Assembly: GCF_000282095.2 (NCBI RefSeq) | Contig: NZ_AKKC02000005.1 | Location: forward strand, 62,001-126,000 | Source of the DNA: Rhizobium sp. CF080 | GTDB lineage: Bacteria; Pseudomonadota; Alphaproteobacteria; Rhizobiales; Rhizobiaceae | Direction: 5' to 3' | DNA length: 64,000 bases | Shown: positions 1 to 8,881 of the stretch, in pieces | Layout of the letters: every line of letters starts with the position of its first letter | Numbering within the stretch: position 1 is the first letter of the stretch | Made by a program: the position numbers and the translations under genes | The notes under the pieces: model-generated | The model's database searches: none | Seen by the model: the letters and a program-made list of their open reading frames with translations, nothing else | What the model was told of the DNA's origin: nothing

Positions 1-422
1 TGGTTGTTACCTATTGATTTACCTGATCCCAGGTAGTTCGGCGCCGCAACTTCTTGCCCGGGCAGAATTTAAGTGGCGCGCCAACTAGTCTGTGACCGCC
101 GCTCCCTGGCGCATTCGGTGTTTCCATAGTCGGTCACCGCTGATCGCCTTTGGGACCTTGCCATAGGCCCGCCAAAAGCAAAAAAGGCTTTGGCGCCGGT
201 GAAGACTGCGGGGCCAGAGGTCCCCCATCGATTGGGCGGAATCGACCAAATCAGGGATAGCTCTGGGCACACCATCGATCGCCTGCCATAACCGGGGACG
301 CGCGCCTTGCTTGATCGCCAATGGTGGCCTGCTCGCGGGCGCCTTCCTGCAGGAGAAGAATGATCCCGGTTACGTCGACGATCAGCAGCAGTATCAGTAA
401 GAATCCACGTCTGCGAACTGAT
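1..422. other. Gene-poor left edge with a possible C-terminal gene remnant
   Basis: No convincing complete gene is seen here. One frame on the plus strand, about 311 to 400, reads like the genuine end of a protein: a Gly/Leu/Ala stretch (GGLLAGAFLQ) followed by a polar tail rich in Asp and Gln, closed by TAA at 398-400. The same frame upstream has no start or recognisable domain, so it may be the decayed tail of a small membrane-associated protein. Other open frames lack ribosome binding sites and protein-like composition. Confidence 0.25.
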
Positions 423-641
423 TCAGCAGAGGCTGAGTTGCGAGAACACAGGGACCCACGCAGGCACTAAATTCTTGAGGCTTTTGGATAGAAACACCAA
501 CGTCTGGGTCGGAGAGATGTTAAAATAATTGCGTCCCCGCCCGCTCCGATAGATGAGACGGAGTTCGCGGGTGACGGGGTCATAAATCGCGCATGCTATG
601 CGTTTTCCAAAAAAGTAAAAATGCTGTTTGCCGCTTTCCAT
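423..641 (-). CDS. Small hypothetical protein (72 aa), possibly KTSC-like
   Basis: This minus-strand frame starts at an ATG preceded at good spacing by GGGAGGTG, a strong ribosome binding site, which is the main reason to call it. The middle of the protein (residues about 12-50) has a beta-rich pattern, with IACAIYD followed by LRLIYRSGRGR and YFNISP. That is reminiscent of the KTSC fold (a short Y-F-V/I-P motif after a beta hairpin), but the match is by eye and weak. No signal peptide or membrane segment is visible. It is isolated, with no operon partner. The function is unknown. Confidence 0.5.
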   Translation of the reverse strand: MESGKQHFYFFGKRIACAIYDPVTRELRLIYRSGRGRNYFNISPTQTLVFLSKSLKNLVPAWVPVFSQLSLC

Positions 642-1298
642 TGCCCGACACCTCCCACCCTAGCTAACGCCTATGTTAGAATACGGCAATCGGAACGGGT
701 TGTCCTGGTTAGTTGTTAAGGTTAGGGGGCGGCGCCGACATTCTGAAAAACCGGAAGGCTGGCAGCTTACCTTGCTCGCCAACTCCTCATTCCCTTTGAG
801 CACGAAATCGCCCGGTTGATCGCCGATACGCACGGCCGGGTGGCTTTCGCTCTCATATCCCACCTTTGCGTCGGCAAGTTCCGCGACCGGCTTTTGTCTT
901 ACCATGCAACGACCGACCGGCTTGCTCCGGGTCTCACACCGGTAATGGTCGCAGCCGTCTCCAAGCTCAAGCGCAACCAGGACCTGATAAGGGTTGCAAG
1001 CAAGGTACGGGTCACCACCGGAGCGATGATCATAGCAGAACAAACAATAGCACCCGCAAAGGCAAGACGAAGCCTGATGCCACGACCCAAGTAGATGCCG
1101 AGGCACCCTGACGCCGGATGTCTCAGACGAGACGGCGGATGGGCATGAGCGACGAAAGGCTGGGGACGGTTCCATCTCCTCGCCAACAAGCTCGGCGAGC
1201 TTATAGATCGAGGTTGGCAGGTCGTCGACGATATTCACGATCCGTCGTCCATCGCACCCTCTCAGCCACGATCCCGCAGATCCTCGTGTTCGCGGTTG
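642..1298 (-). pseudogene. Gene-poor stretch with a possible frameshifted small membrane protein
   Basis: About 650 bases lack an intact gene. On the minus strand a plausible N-terminus begins near 1238 (MNIVDDLPTSIYKLAELVGE, acidic and helical). In a different minus-strand frame around 960-1090 there is one membrane-like segment (LRLAFAGAIVCSAMIIAPVV). Together these could be the two halves of one small membrane protein separated by a frameshift. No family is recognised and the joining is inference, so confidence is low. Confidence 0.25.
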
Positions 1299-2219
1299 TC
1301 ACGGCCAAGCATGAAGGGCGTTTTTCCTTGACGCATCGACTTGACTGGCGCGGCGCAGATCGAGGCGGTAGCGCGCGGGCGATTGCCCCTGCAGCGATTT
1401 GAAAAACCGGCTGAACTGAGGCGCGCCGGCAAAGCCCAGGACACCGGCGATCTGCCCCAGAGACAGGGAGGAGCTGGCGAGATAAATGCGCGCTTCCATC
1501 AGTTGCCGTTCGCGGATGAGCCGCGCGGGCGGCCGGCCATAGGCGCGCAGGCAAATGTCGTTCAGCCGATCGCGCGAAATGCCGAGTTCCCCGGCATAGC
1601 GGGCCAACGTCCAGTGCTTGCGGAAATGGCTCTCGACCAGCGCGGTGAACTGCCCGGAAAGCGCCTTGGGAGCGCCGGGCTGCGCGCCCTCGTCACGACC
1701 GGCCGGCAGATTGCGGTGAAGATGGACGAGCAGTATGTGCAGCAGCGATTCCACCACGGCCGTCGACATCGGGCCGGGGCGCAGCGTTTCGGCCAATATG
1801 CCGGTAAAGCAGGCGGCGACCGCTTCGCTGGCACTGTTGCCCACGCCCAGCCGCATGAACGAGGACCTCTCCACCATGAAGCGCAGCTGTGACGCTTCCG
1901 CCCGGCGCTGCAGGACCCGATCCAACGTGGAGGCACCCAGCAGCAGATGGGTGCCCTGCGCGCCGGCACCCAGTTCCAGCCGCATGCCGTCCCGCCACGG
2001 TATCCAGCCTATAACCGGACCGGACAAGGGAAGAACCAGCTCATCCCCGTCGCGCAGAGCCGCTTCGCCCTTTTCGACGATCAACGCCCGGAAGTTCTCC
2101 GCGTCGCCGAGACCCGCCCGACCGAGCACGCGTGTCTGCAGCGCGGCCCTGAACCGCTCTGCGCGAACGGGAGCCTCCGGCCGCGGGGCGGGGACGAGTG
2201 GAAGTTTACGATCGGGCAT
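1299..2219 (-). CDS. AraC-family transcriptional regulator
   Basis: This 306-residue protein has the AraC layout. The N-terminal ligand/dimer region covers about residues 20-195 (AraC_binding_2-like). Two helix-turn-helix motifs follow in the last 100 residues: first around LARYAGELGISRDRLNDIC, then around SLGQIAGVLGFAGAPQFSRF, closing with the family-typical FKSLQGQSPARYR. Regulators of this subtype often control aromatic catabolism. The gene diverges from the aldehyde dehydrogenase/ABC importer/flotillin operon starting at 2366, and the 146-base gap between them is the likely shared control region. It is therefore the probable regulator of that operon; its inducer is unknown. Confidence 0.9.
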   Translation of the reverse strand: MPDRKLPLVPAPRPEAPVRAERFRAALQTRVLGRAGLGDAENFRALIVEKGEAALRDGDELVLPLSGPVIGWIPWRDGMRLELGAGAQGTHLLLGASTLDRVLQRRAEASQLRFMVERSSFMRLGVGNSASEAVAACFTGILAETLRPGPMSTAVVESLLHILLVHLHRNLPAGRDEGAQPGAPKALSGQFTALVESHFRKHWTLARYAGELGISRDRLNDICLRAYGRPPARLIRERQLMEARIYLASSSLSLGQIAGVLGFAGAPQFSRFFKSLQGQSPARYRLDLRRASQVDASRKNALHAWP

Positions 2220-2365
2220 CTAAAATCCCACAACAAGGAAATACATTCCCACAAAACGTCCTTTACTATGCGCCGATGTCAATCAGAATACGGCTCGCAA
2301 CCTGAAAAAATAAAAACAAGACGGGCTGCGCGGGAGGATCCACGAACGGCCGTTTGGGAGGACGC
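2220..2365. promoter_or_regulatory. Divergent control region between araC-type gene and ALDH operon
   Basis: This AT-richer gap separates the divergent regulator and the first operon gene. It includes an A-rich stretch around 2307-2322. The only clear signal is the ribosome binding site GGGAGG at 2357-2362, which fixes the start of the downstream gene at 2366 rather than at the TTG at 2354. No operator half-sites could be assigned with confidence by eye. Promoter and operator content is inferred from the divergent arrangement. Confidence 0.4.
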
Positions 2366-3823
2366 ATGTTCGTAGCTAGGGGTATCGTCGGTGGAGCTTC
2401 CGTATCCGCGCTGGATGAGCGCAGTTACGAACGCCGCGACATGGCAACGGGAATGGTATTGACGCAGGCCGCAGCCTTCGGAGCAGCGGAAGCGGAAGCT
2501 GCCGCCGATGCTGCTGCCGCAGCTTTTCCGGCATGGTCCGACGTTCAACCACAGGAGCGCGCAGCGCTGCTCTTGCGCGGGGCGGACCTCCTGATGGACC
2601 GTGTCGACAGCCTGTGCGCGATCGCTCAACTGGAGGTCGGCGCTACCGCGGAATGGATTCGCTTCAATATCGAAATTGCCCAGGCAACCCTGCGCCAGGC
2701 GGCGGGGCTCGTCGATGCCATCCGCGACGACGAGGTGGAAGGTGGGCCACCGGGCGTCCGCTACCGCCTGATCCGCCGGCCGGCCGGCGTGGTCCTGGGG
2801 CTTGCGCCATGGAACGCCGCGGTGGCCCTGGCTGTCCGAGCGATTGCAGCGCCACTGGCGCTTGGCAACACCGTGGTGCTGAAGGGCTCGGAGCTTTGCC
2901 CCAAGATGCACGAGACCGTGACACAGATCCTGATCGACGCGGGCCTGCCGGACGGTGTGCTGAACTATGTGTGCAGTGCACCCGAAGATGCCCACGACGT
3001 TGTGGAAGCGCTGATTGCCCATCCAGCCGTGCGCCGCGTGAATTTCACCGGATCGACCCGGGTCGGCAGGCAGATCGCCGAGATGGCGGCGCGGCACCTC
3101 AAGCGCTGCCTGCTGGAACTCTCCGGCAAGGCATCGTCGATCGTGCTCGCCGATGCGGATCTGGATCGAGCGGCCAGGGCGGTCGTCCACGGCGCTTTCT
3201 TCAACCAGGGTCAGGTCTGCATGTCGACGGACCGGATCATCGTCGAGGAAGGTCTGGCCGACAGCTTCATTGCCCGGCTGAAAGTAGAGGCCGACCGGCT
3301 GTGCGGCGATCCAGCGACCGGTCAGCCATTCTACGGCCACGTCATCAGTCCGGAGGCGGCGGCGCGCCTCCACGGTCTGGTCGACGACGCCCTGGCCAAG
3401 GGTGCGGTGCTGGTCACAGGCGGCAAGAATGCCGGCACACTGATGCAGCCGACCATACTCGACCATGTCGCCTACGGCATGCGGATCTACGAGGAAGAAA
3501 TCTTCGGCCCGATCGCCGGTGTCGTCCGTGTCGCAGATGCGGAAGAGGCGGTTACCGTCGCCAATGATACGGAATACGGGCTGACGGCCGCGGTCTTTGG
3601 TCGCGACCTGGCAAGGGCCCGCACAATCGCCCAGCAAATCGAGGTCGGCGCCGTGCACATCAACGGCACCACCGTCTGCGACGATCCCGCTATGCCCCAC
3701 GGTGGCATGAAGGCAAGCGGCTACGGGCGGTTCGGCGGGCGTGCGGTGATCGATGAGTTCACCGAAATCCAATGGATGACGGAAAGGGATGAGCCAGCCG
3801 TGGACCATCTGGACCGGCACTAA
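2366..3823 (+). CDS. NAD(P)-dependent aldehyde dehydrogenase, aromatic-aldehyde type
   Basis: This 485-residue protein of the aldehyde dehydrogenase superfamily oxidises an aldehyde to its carboxylate in the cytoplasm. The Rossmann substrate-channel motif is seen as LAPWNAAVAL. The cofactor motif FTGST is near residue 230, the general-base Glu in LLELSGKAS (Ser replaces the usual first Gly of ELGGK), and the catalytic Cys in NQGQVCMST. The closing region has EEIFGPI. The QGQVCMST form is typical of the benzaldehyde/vanillin/salicylaldehyde group, so an aromatic aldehyde is plausible but not proven. It opens the operon; the importer gene follows after 33 bases. Confidence 0.92.
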   Translation: MFVARGIVGGASVSALDERSYERRDMATGMVLTQAAAFGAAEAEAAADAAAAAFPAWSDVQPQERAALLLRGADLLMDRVDSLCAIAQLEVGATAEWIRFNIEIAQATLRQAAGLVDAIRDDEVEGGPPGVRYRLIRRPAGVVLGLAPWNAAVALAVRAIAAPLALGNTVVLKGSELCPKMHETVTQILIDAGLPDGVLNYVCSAPEDAHDVVEALIAHPAVRRVNFTGSTRVGRQIAEMAARHLKRCLLELSGKASSIVLADADLDRAARAVVHGAFFNQGQVCMSTDRIIVEEGLADSFIARLKVEADRLCGDPATGQPFYGHVISPEAAARLHGLVDDALAKGAVLVTGGKNAGTLMQPTILDHVAYGMRIYEEEIFGPIAGVVRVADAEEAVTVANDTEYGLTAAVFGRDLARARTIAQQIEVGAVHINGTTVCDDPAMPHGGMKASGYGRFGGRAVIDEFTEIQWMTERDEPAVDHLDRH

Positions 3824-3856
3824 ATTTCACGTGTGACAAACGGGAGGAGAAGGAAA

Positions 3857-5059
3857 ATGAAACGCAGGACAGTGACCAAACTCGCCGCCCTTGCTCTGGC
3901 GGCAGGCTTTGCAGGGGTTCCGGCCTTTGCGCAGGAAGTGTTGAAGGTGGGAGCGGTGGCGCCGAAGACTGGACCTCTGGCAGGCGGCGCAGCCGTCAGC
4001 TACTGGCCGAACGTCAAGCTCTGGGTCAGCGACGTCAACGGCCGTGGCGGCCTGAAGGTGGGCGGAAAGACCTACAAGCTGGAGGTCATCGAATACGATG
4101 ACCAGACCAACCCCGGCGAAACGATCAAGGCCGTGCAGCGCCTCGTCGACCAGGACAAGGTCAAGATCGTGCTGCCGCCCTATTCGACGGGCCTCAACCT
4201 TGCCGCGGCACCGATTTACGCACGCTACGGCCTGCCGATGATCACCTCGACAACGACAACCGACAAAGCCGACGAGCTTTCGAAGCAGTTTCCGAACGTC
4301 TTCATCACGCTCGGCGGCGCCAAGCCAACCGTCAAGAGCGTTGTCGACGTGATGACGAAGCTGCGCGACCGGGGCGATATCGGCAAGAAGCTGGCGATGG
4401 TGAACGTCGCCGACGCCTTCGGGATCGAGTTGATGAACGAGGCCAAGCCCGCATTCAAGGCGGCTGGTTTCGAACTGGTCTACGAAACATCGTATCCGCT
4501 CGGCACGCAGGACCTGTCGCCGGTAGTCAAGGCAGTCAAAGCCGCTTCCCCGGACGCCTTCATCGCCTGGTCCTATCCGCCGGATACTTTTGCCCTCACC
4601 GAACAGGCCATCGTCGAGGACCTGAAGGTGGGCGCGTTCTTCACCGCAGTCGCGACCGCCTTTCCGGCCTATTCCGGCCGCTTCGGCAAGAGTACCGAAA
4701 GCGTTCTCGGCATCGGCGGCGTCGATGCCGACGGCAAGGCGTTCCAGGACTATGCCAAGCGTCATGAACAAGTGACGGGAGCAAAGCCCGACTACTGGGC
4801 CAGCGCCATGGTCTACTCGTCCTTCCAGATCCTCGAAAAGTCGATCGAGGCGGTCGGCTCCTTCGACAACCCGGCGATCATCAAGCACGTCAAGGCGAAT
4901 AGCTTCGACACGGTGATCGGCCCGATCAAGTTTGATGATCACAACAACAACCCCGCCTTCTGGACCGTCGGCCAGTGGCAGGGTGGCGTGTTCAAGGGTG
5001 TTGCCTCGACCGGTCGTGACGGTGCGGTGGCGATCCAGAAGAAGGGCGCCTGGAAGTAA
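3857..5059 (+). CDS. HAAT-family ABC transporter periplasmic binding protein
   Basis: This 400-residue periplasmic-binding protein is of the branched-chain-amino-acid (Leu/Ile/Val-BP, type I) fold. A signal peptide is clear: basic MKRRTVTK, a hydrophobic Ala/Leu core, and a likely cleavage after PAFA. The mature N-terminus (LKVGAVAPKTGPLAGGA) is the usual ligand-pocket entry of this family. The ATG at 3857 is chosen over an upstream GTG because GGGAGGAGAAGG lies directly before it. It should deliver ligand to the two permeases encoded next. Flanking aldehyde dehydrogenases suggest an aromatic or other non-amino-acid ligand, which is inference. Confidence 0.92.
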   Translation: MKRRTVTKLAALALAAGFAGVPAFAQEVLKVGAVAPKTGPLAGGAAVSYWPNVKLWVSDVNGRGGLKVGGKTYKLEVIEYDDQTNPGETIKAVQRLVDQDKVKIVLPPYSTGLNLAAAPIYARYGLPMITSTTTTDKADELSKQFPNVFITLGGAKPTVKSVVDVMTKLRDRGDIGKKLAMVNVADAFGIELMNEAKPAFKAAGFELVYETSYPLGTQDLSPVVKAVKAASPDAFIAWSYPPDTFALTEQAIVEDLKVGAFFTAVATAFPAYSGRFGKSTESVLGIGGVDADGKAFQDYAKRHEQVTGAKPDYWASAMVYSSFQILEKSIEAVGSFDNPAIIKHVKANSFDTVIGPIKFDDHNNNPAFWTVGQWQGGVFKGVASTGRDGAVAIQKKGAWK

Positions 5060-5123
5060 TTCCAACATTCGACCCGAGGCCTACGCTGTGCGGGCCTCGG
5101 GACAATTTATGCCGGGGAGTGGA

Positions 5124-5990
5124 ATGGACGTAGTCGTAACAGGGCTTCTGCTGGGTGGAACCTACGCGTTGATCGCGATGGGCTTGAACCTGCAATACGG
5201 CATGGCCCGCATCATGAACCTCGCCAATGGCGAGATGTTGGTGGCGGGAGCCTTCGTCGCCTTCTGGTTTTGGACAGGGGGGCAGATCAGCCCTCTGCTG
5301 ACCGTGTTTCTGGTCGCGCCGGTCGCCTTCCTCTTGAACTGGCTCATCTACGTCATCTTCCTGCGCCCGCTGGCAAAACGGGCAAAATCGCGCGGGCAAC
5401 TGGAAGTCGATGCCATCCTGACGACCTTCGGCCTCTCCTTCGTGGCGGTCGGCCTGATGCTGGCGTTTTTCGGCGGCGAGTATTTCAGCTACTCCTACCT
5501 TTCCACGCCGGTCTATATTTTCGGAGACACCTACGGCGCCAATCGCGTAACCGCCTTTCTTGCCGCGGTGCTGATCTGCGGCGCCCTCTGGCTCTGGCTT
5601 GCCCGCAGCCGCGCCGGCATGACGATCCGGGCGATCTCCGTGGCGCCGGAAAGCGCACGGCTGGTCGGCATCGACGTACGCCGCACGGCAGCGCTTGCCT
5701 TCGCGCTCGGCGGCGCCGTGACGGCCACCGGCGGATCACTGATCTCGACCTTCCTGACGCTCGACGCCTCCACCGGCGTCATCTTCACGCTGAAGGCGCT
5801 GGTCATTGTCATCATGGGCGGTGTGGGTGACGTGCGCGGCACGATCGTCGCCGCCCTGCTGCTCGGGCTTCTGGAAACTTTCGTCGCCAGACTGATTGAT
5901 CCAGGCCTGACGCTGGCCGCGGCCTATCTCCTGTTCGTCGTTATTCTGCTCTTTCGCCCGCAGGGCCTGTTCGGGAGGCCGACGGCATGA
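5124..5990 (+). CDS. HAAT ABC transporter permease, LivH type
   Basis: This inner-membrane permease has 288 residues and about eight hydrophobic segments. It begins MDVVVTGLLLGGTYALIAMG and carries the LivH hallmark NLQYGMARIMNLANGEML at residues about 24-42. The start at 5124 is preferred to the ATG at 5109 because GGGGAGTGG precedes it at proper spacing. The stop overlaps the next gene's ATG by four bases, so the two permeases are translationally coupled. It forms the membrane heterodimer with the LivM-type subunit and moves the ligand into the cytoplasm. Confidence 0.93.
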   Translation: MDVVVTGLLLGGTYALIAMGLNLQYGMARIMNLANGEMLVAGAFVAFWFWTGGQISPLLTVFLVAPVAFLLNWLIYVIFLRPLAKRAKSRGQLEVDAILTTFGLSFVAVGLMLAFFGGEYFSYSYLSTPVYIFGDTYGANRVTAFLAAVLICGALWLWLARSRAGMTIRAISVAPESARLVGIDVRRTAALAFALGGAVTATGGSLISTFLTLDASTGVIFTLKALVIVIMGGVGDVRGTIVAALLLGLLETFVARLIDPGLTLAAAYLLFVVILLFRPQGLFGRPTA

Positions 5991-6928
5991 CCAAGCTGTC
6001 ATCCCGCGACTGGGGCAATCTCTCGCTCGCCGGTCTTGCAATCATCGTTGCAGCCTGCCTACCGTGGAGCGCGGGGGCCTACAATCTGACCATCGGCGTC
6101 ACCATCGCCATGTATACGGTACTGGCCACCAGCTGGGCGCTGTTTTCGGGCCCGACCCATTACATCTCGCTTGCCACCGCCGCCTTCTTCGGCGTCGGGG
6201 CTTACGTCACCGGCATCGGCATACAGCATCTGCCCTACTGGTCCCTCTTGCCTATCGCAGGCATCATTGGGGCGGTTATGGCAGCGCTGGTCGGGCTTGC
6301 GACACTTCGCTTGTCCGGCGTGTATTTCGTGATCTTCACGCTCGGGCTTGCCGAATTCGTCCGCCAGATAATCACCTGGAGCCAGAACATCTCCGGAACC
6401 AAGGGTATCTATGTTCTGACCTCCATCAACGAGGCGGACATCTACTGGCAATTGCTCGGACTTGCCGCGCTCGTCTGGCTGATCGGCTGGCTGATCGGCC
6501 GCTCACGCCTCGGCTTCGCACTGCGGATCATCGGCGATGACGAGGCGGTCGCAAAGCACTCCGGCATCGACACCGCACGGGCAAAAATCCTGCTCTTCAT
6601 GGTTCCCGGCGCCGTCGCGGCGATCACCGGAGCGATTCTTGCGCCGCGCTACGTCTATCTGGAGCCGTCGCTTGCCTTCACGCCGATGCTATCCTTCCAG
6701 GTCGTCATCATGGCACTGCTGGGCGGCACCGGCAGGCTCTGGGGGCCGCTTGTCGGCGTCATTCCTTTCACCTTCCTCTGGGAGACCATCTCGGCCTCGT
6801 TCCCGAACCAGACCACGCTCCTGCTCGGCCTGTGCTTCCTGGTCATCGTCTACCTGCTTCCGAAAGGTTTCGTCGGCCTGATCGACGCCCTCCGGAACCG
6901 GCTGAACAAGGGGGAGGCTTGGGCGTGA
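5987..6928 (+). CDS. HAAT ABC transporter permease, LivM type
   Basis: This 313-residue inner-membrane permease is the second of the pair. It shows the LivM-type features: FSGPTHYISLATAAFFGVGAY near residues 45-65, a mid-protein cytoplasmic loop with GFALRIIGDDEAVAKHSG (the coupling EAA-like loop contacting the ATPases), and GGTGRLWGPLVG near residue 246. It overlaps the preceding permease (ATGA) and the following ATPase (GTGA). These overlaps support stoichiometric co-expression of the importer core. Confidence 0.93.
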   Translation: MTKLSSRDWGNLSLAGLAIIVAACLPWSAGAYNLTIGVTIAMYTVLATSWALFSGPTHYISLATAAFFGVGAYVTGIGIQHLPYWSLLPIAGIIGAVMAALVGLATLRLSGVYFVIFTLGLAEFVRQIITWSQNISGTKGIYVLTSINEADIYWQLLGLAALVWLIGWLIGRSRLGFALRIIGDDEAVAKHSGIDTARAKILLFMVPGAVAAITGAILAPRYVYLEPSLAFTPMLSFQVVIMALLGGTGRLWGPLVGVIPFTFLWETISASFPNQTTLLLGLCFLVIVYLLPKGFVGLIDALRNRLNKGEAWA

Positions 6929-7653
6929 GCGCACTCCTTTCCCTGCGCGGCGTGTCCAAGCGTTTTGGCGGCTTGATTGCTGTCAACCGTATGGATTTTG
7001 ACGTCGGCGAGCACGAGGTTCTCGGACTGATAGGGCCAAATGGCTCCGGCAAGTCCACGACATTGAACCTCATCTCGGGCGCCTTTCCCGTATCGGCGGG
7101 CTCGATCAGCCTGCGTGGTCAGGCGATCAGCCATCTCGCCGCTCAGGAAATCAACCGGCGCGGCATAGCACGCACCTTCCAGCTCGTCCGCCTCCTGCCG
7201 TCCATGACCGTTCTCGAAAACGTCAAAGCAGGCGCAGTCTTCGGCCATCGCCGCCGCTGGGGCAATGAAGCGAATGTTATCGCGGAAGCCATGCTGGAGA
7301 AGGTCGGGCTCGCCGGCCGCGGGCATATGACGATCGGGCAGCTCACCTATATCGATAGCAAGCGGGTTGAACTCGCCCGTGCTCTGGCCGGTGAGCCGCG
7401 CGTCATTCTGCTCGATGAGTGGCTTGCCGGACTCAACCCGACGGAGCTTGAAGAAGGCATCCGGCTGATCCGCAGCCTTCGGGATGACGGATGCACGATC
7501 ATCCTGGTCGAACATGTGATGGACGCGATCCGCTCTCTCTGCGACCGCTGCGTGGTCATGGCTGCAGGCACGAAGATCGCCGAAGGAACTCCGGCAGATG
7601 TCCTGTCGGATACCGCGGTGATCCGGGCCTATCTGGGTGATGACGATGCTTGA
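6925..7653 (+). CDS. HAAT ABC transporter ATPase, LivG type, with atypical signature
   Basis: This cytoplasmic ATPase has 242 residues and starts at a GTG overlapping the previous stop. Walker A is GPNGSGKST and Walker B is VILLDEWLAGLNP, with the switch His in ILVEHVM. The ABC signature normally reads LSYGQ or LSGGQ before the RRLEIARAL helix. Here the position reads LTYIDSKRVELARAL, so the Gly and Gln of the signature are missing and the usual Pro after the Walker B Glu is Trp. Degenerate signatures occur in a subgroup of HAAT importers, so the protein is probably functional, with the canonical site supplied by its LivF partner. Confidence 0.92.
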   Translation: MSALLSLRGVSKRFGGLIAVNRMDFDVGEHEVLGLIGPNGSGKSTTLNLISGAFPVSAGSISLRGQAISHLAAQEINRRGIARTFQLVRLLPSMTVLENVKAGAVFGHRRRWGNEANVIAEAMLEKVGLAGRGHMTIGQLTYIDSKRVELARALAGEPRVILLDEWLAGLNPTELEEGIRLIRSLRDDGCTIILVEHVMDAIRSLCDRCVVMAAGTKIAEGTPADVLSDTAVIRAYLGDDDA

Positions 7654-8869
7654 GATAAAGCAGCTTTCCGTATCCTACGGCCAGCACCGTGCCCTCGAAG
7701 GAGCATCCCTGAGGATCGGGCGTGGCGAGATCGTCGTGATCCTCGGCGCAAATGGCGCTGGTAAATCGAGCCTGCTCAAGGCAGTATCGGGCATCTGCGA
7801 AGGACGCGCATCGGGCAGCATCACCATGCAGGGCCGCGATATCCTAGGACTTGCGGCCAACAAGATAGTCGATGAAGGCATTGCTCTCGTGCCGGAAGGC
7901 CGCGGCGTGTTCGGCGATCTGTCGGTTGCCGAAAACCTCCGGCTTGGCGCCCATGCCCCACGCGCCAGAGACGAGGAGGCCGGCAACCTGGAGCGCGTTC
8001 TGCGGCTCTTTCCCAAGCTGCACGAGCGCCGTGGACAGATCGTCCGCACCATGTCCGGCGGCGAGCAGCAGATGGTGGCGATCGGCCGCGCGATGATGTC
8101 GAACCCGGCTCTGCTGGCACTGGACGAACCGTCGCTTGGTCTTTCGCCGCTCCTTTGCAAGGAGCTGTTCCAGGCCCTGAAGGTGGTGCGCGACACAGGC
8201 ATCAGCATCCTGCTGGTGGAGCAAAATGCCAAGCAGAGCCTGGCCATCGCCGACCGCGGTTATCTGCTGGAAAACGGCCACATCATCCATGAGGGCCGAG
8301 CGCAAGACCTGCGCAACGACCCCGCGGTGCAGGCCGCCTATCTGGGCGGCAGCGGGCGCAGCTCGGCCCCGCATGCTGCGACGATAGCGGCGGGCACGAC
8401 ACCGCCGCCGCCGGTTTCATCTGCGGCGCCCCTGCCCCTTCGCCCCATCGGGGTGTCGCCCGACAGCATCGCCGCCGCAGCACTAGCCGCCCTGCCGGTG
8501 CCGCCCGTTCGACCCGCCTCGATACCGCAGCCAGTCGGCGCGCCGCCGATGCCGCGGTCGCCGGCACGCCCGGCGCCCCCGCCAACGCCGACGCCAACGC
8601 CAGCGACACGAGGAACGGCCGATGCCCTGCTGGGCGGCCTGACTCTCAGCGACATCATCGCCGAGGCAAGTCGGGTAAGCCGCGCCGAACATGGAAACGT
8701 CACCCCGGCCGGCCTGCCGCGAGACCGCACGACGGTCACGCCATCCTATCCGGCCTCGCCCTCCCTGGAGATGGTCAACAGCCAGGATCGGCTGAAATCC
8801 GTCCTGAAGGAGATCGAGGAAGCCGCTGCCCGGGCACGGGCATGGCGCCATGATCCCAAACGCAACTGA
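7640..8869 (+). CDS. HAAT ABC transporter ATPase, LivF type, with long C-terminal extension
   Basis: The first about 235 residues are an ordinary LivF ATPase: Walker A GANGAGKSS, signature MSGGEQQMVAIGRAMM, Walker B LLALDEPSLGLSP and switch His-equivalent region LLVEQNAK. LivF proteins normally end there. This one runs to 409 residues. A Pro/Ala-rich linker (about 245-330, including alternating Pro-Thr) leads to a conserved-looking tail with LTLSDIIAEASRVSRAEHG and a charged terminal helix (DRLKSVLKEIEEAAARARAW). In-frame starts at 7637, 7640 and 7646 overlap the LivG stop; 7640 is a choice. The tail may dock another operon protein such as the flotillin. Confidence 0.92.
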   Translation: MTMLEIKQLSVSYGQHRALEGASLRIGRGEIVVILGANGAGKSSLLKAVSGICEGRASGSITMQGRDILGLAANKIVDEGIALVPEGRGVFGDLSVAENLRLGAHAPRARDEEAGNLERVLRLFPKLHERRGQIVRTMSGGEQQMVAIGRAMMSNPALLALDEPSLGLSPLLCKELFQALKVVRDTGISILLVEQNAKQSLAIADRGYLLENGHIIHEGRAQDLRNDPAVQAAYLGGSGRSSAPHAATIAAGTTPPPPVSSAAPLPLRPIGVSPDSIAAAALAALPVPPVRPASIPQPVGAPPMPRSPARPAPPPTPTPTPATRGTADALLGGLTLSDIIAEASRVSRAEHGNVTPAGLPRDRTTVTPSYPASPSLEMVNSQDRLKSVLKEIEEAAARARAWRHDPKRN

Positions 8870-8881
8870 GGAGATCGCACT

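Noticed and set aside
660..1238. 192-codon minus-strand frame as an intact gene
   Set aside because: Only its first about 25 residues look protein-like; the rest is Cys/Ser/Arg-rich. It is kept only as part of a possible frameshifted remnant.
2279..3820. Long open frame (513 codons) antisense to the first aldehyde dehydrogenase
   Set aside because: Its protein is His/Asp/Arg-rich without a pattern, and the plus-strand frame has all the catalytic motifs. Long antisense frames are expected in GC-rich genes.
3827..5068. Long open frame (413 codons) antisense to the HAAT binding protein
   Set aside because: The sense strand encodes a complete periplasmic protein with signal peptide and ribosome binding site; the antisense frame has neither.
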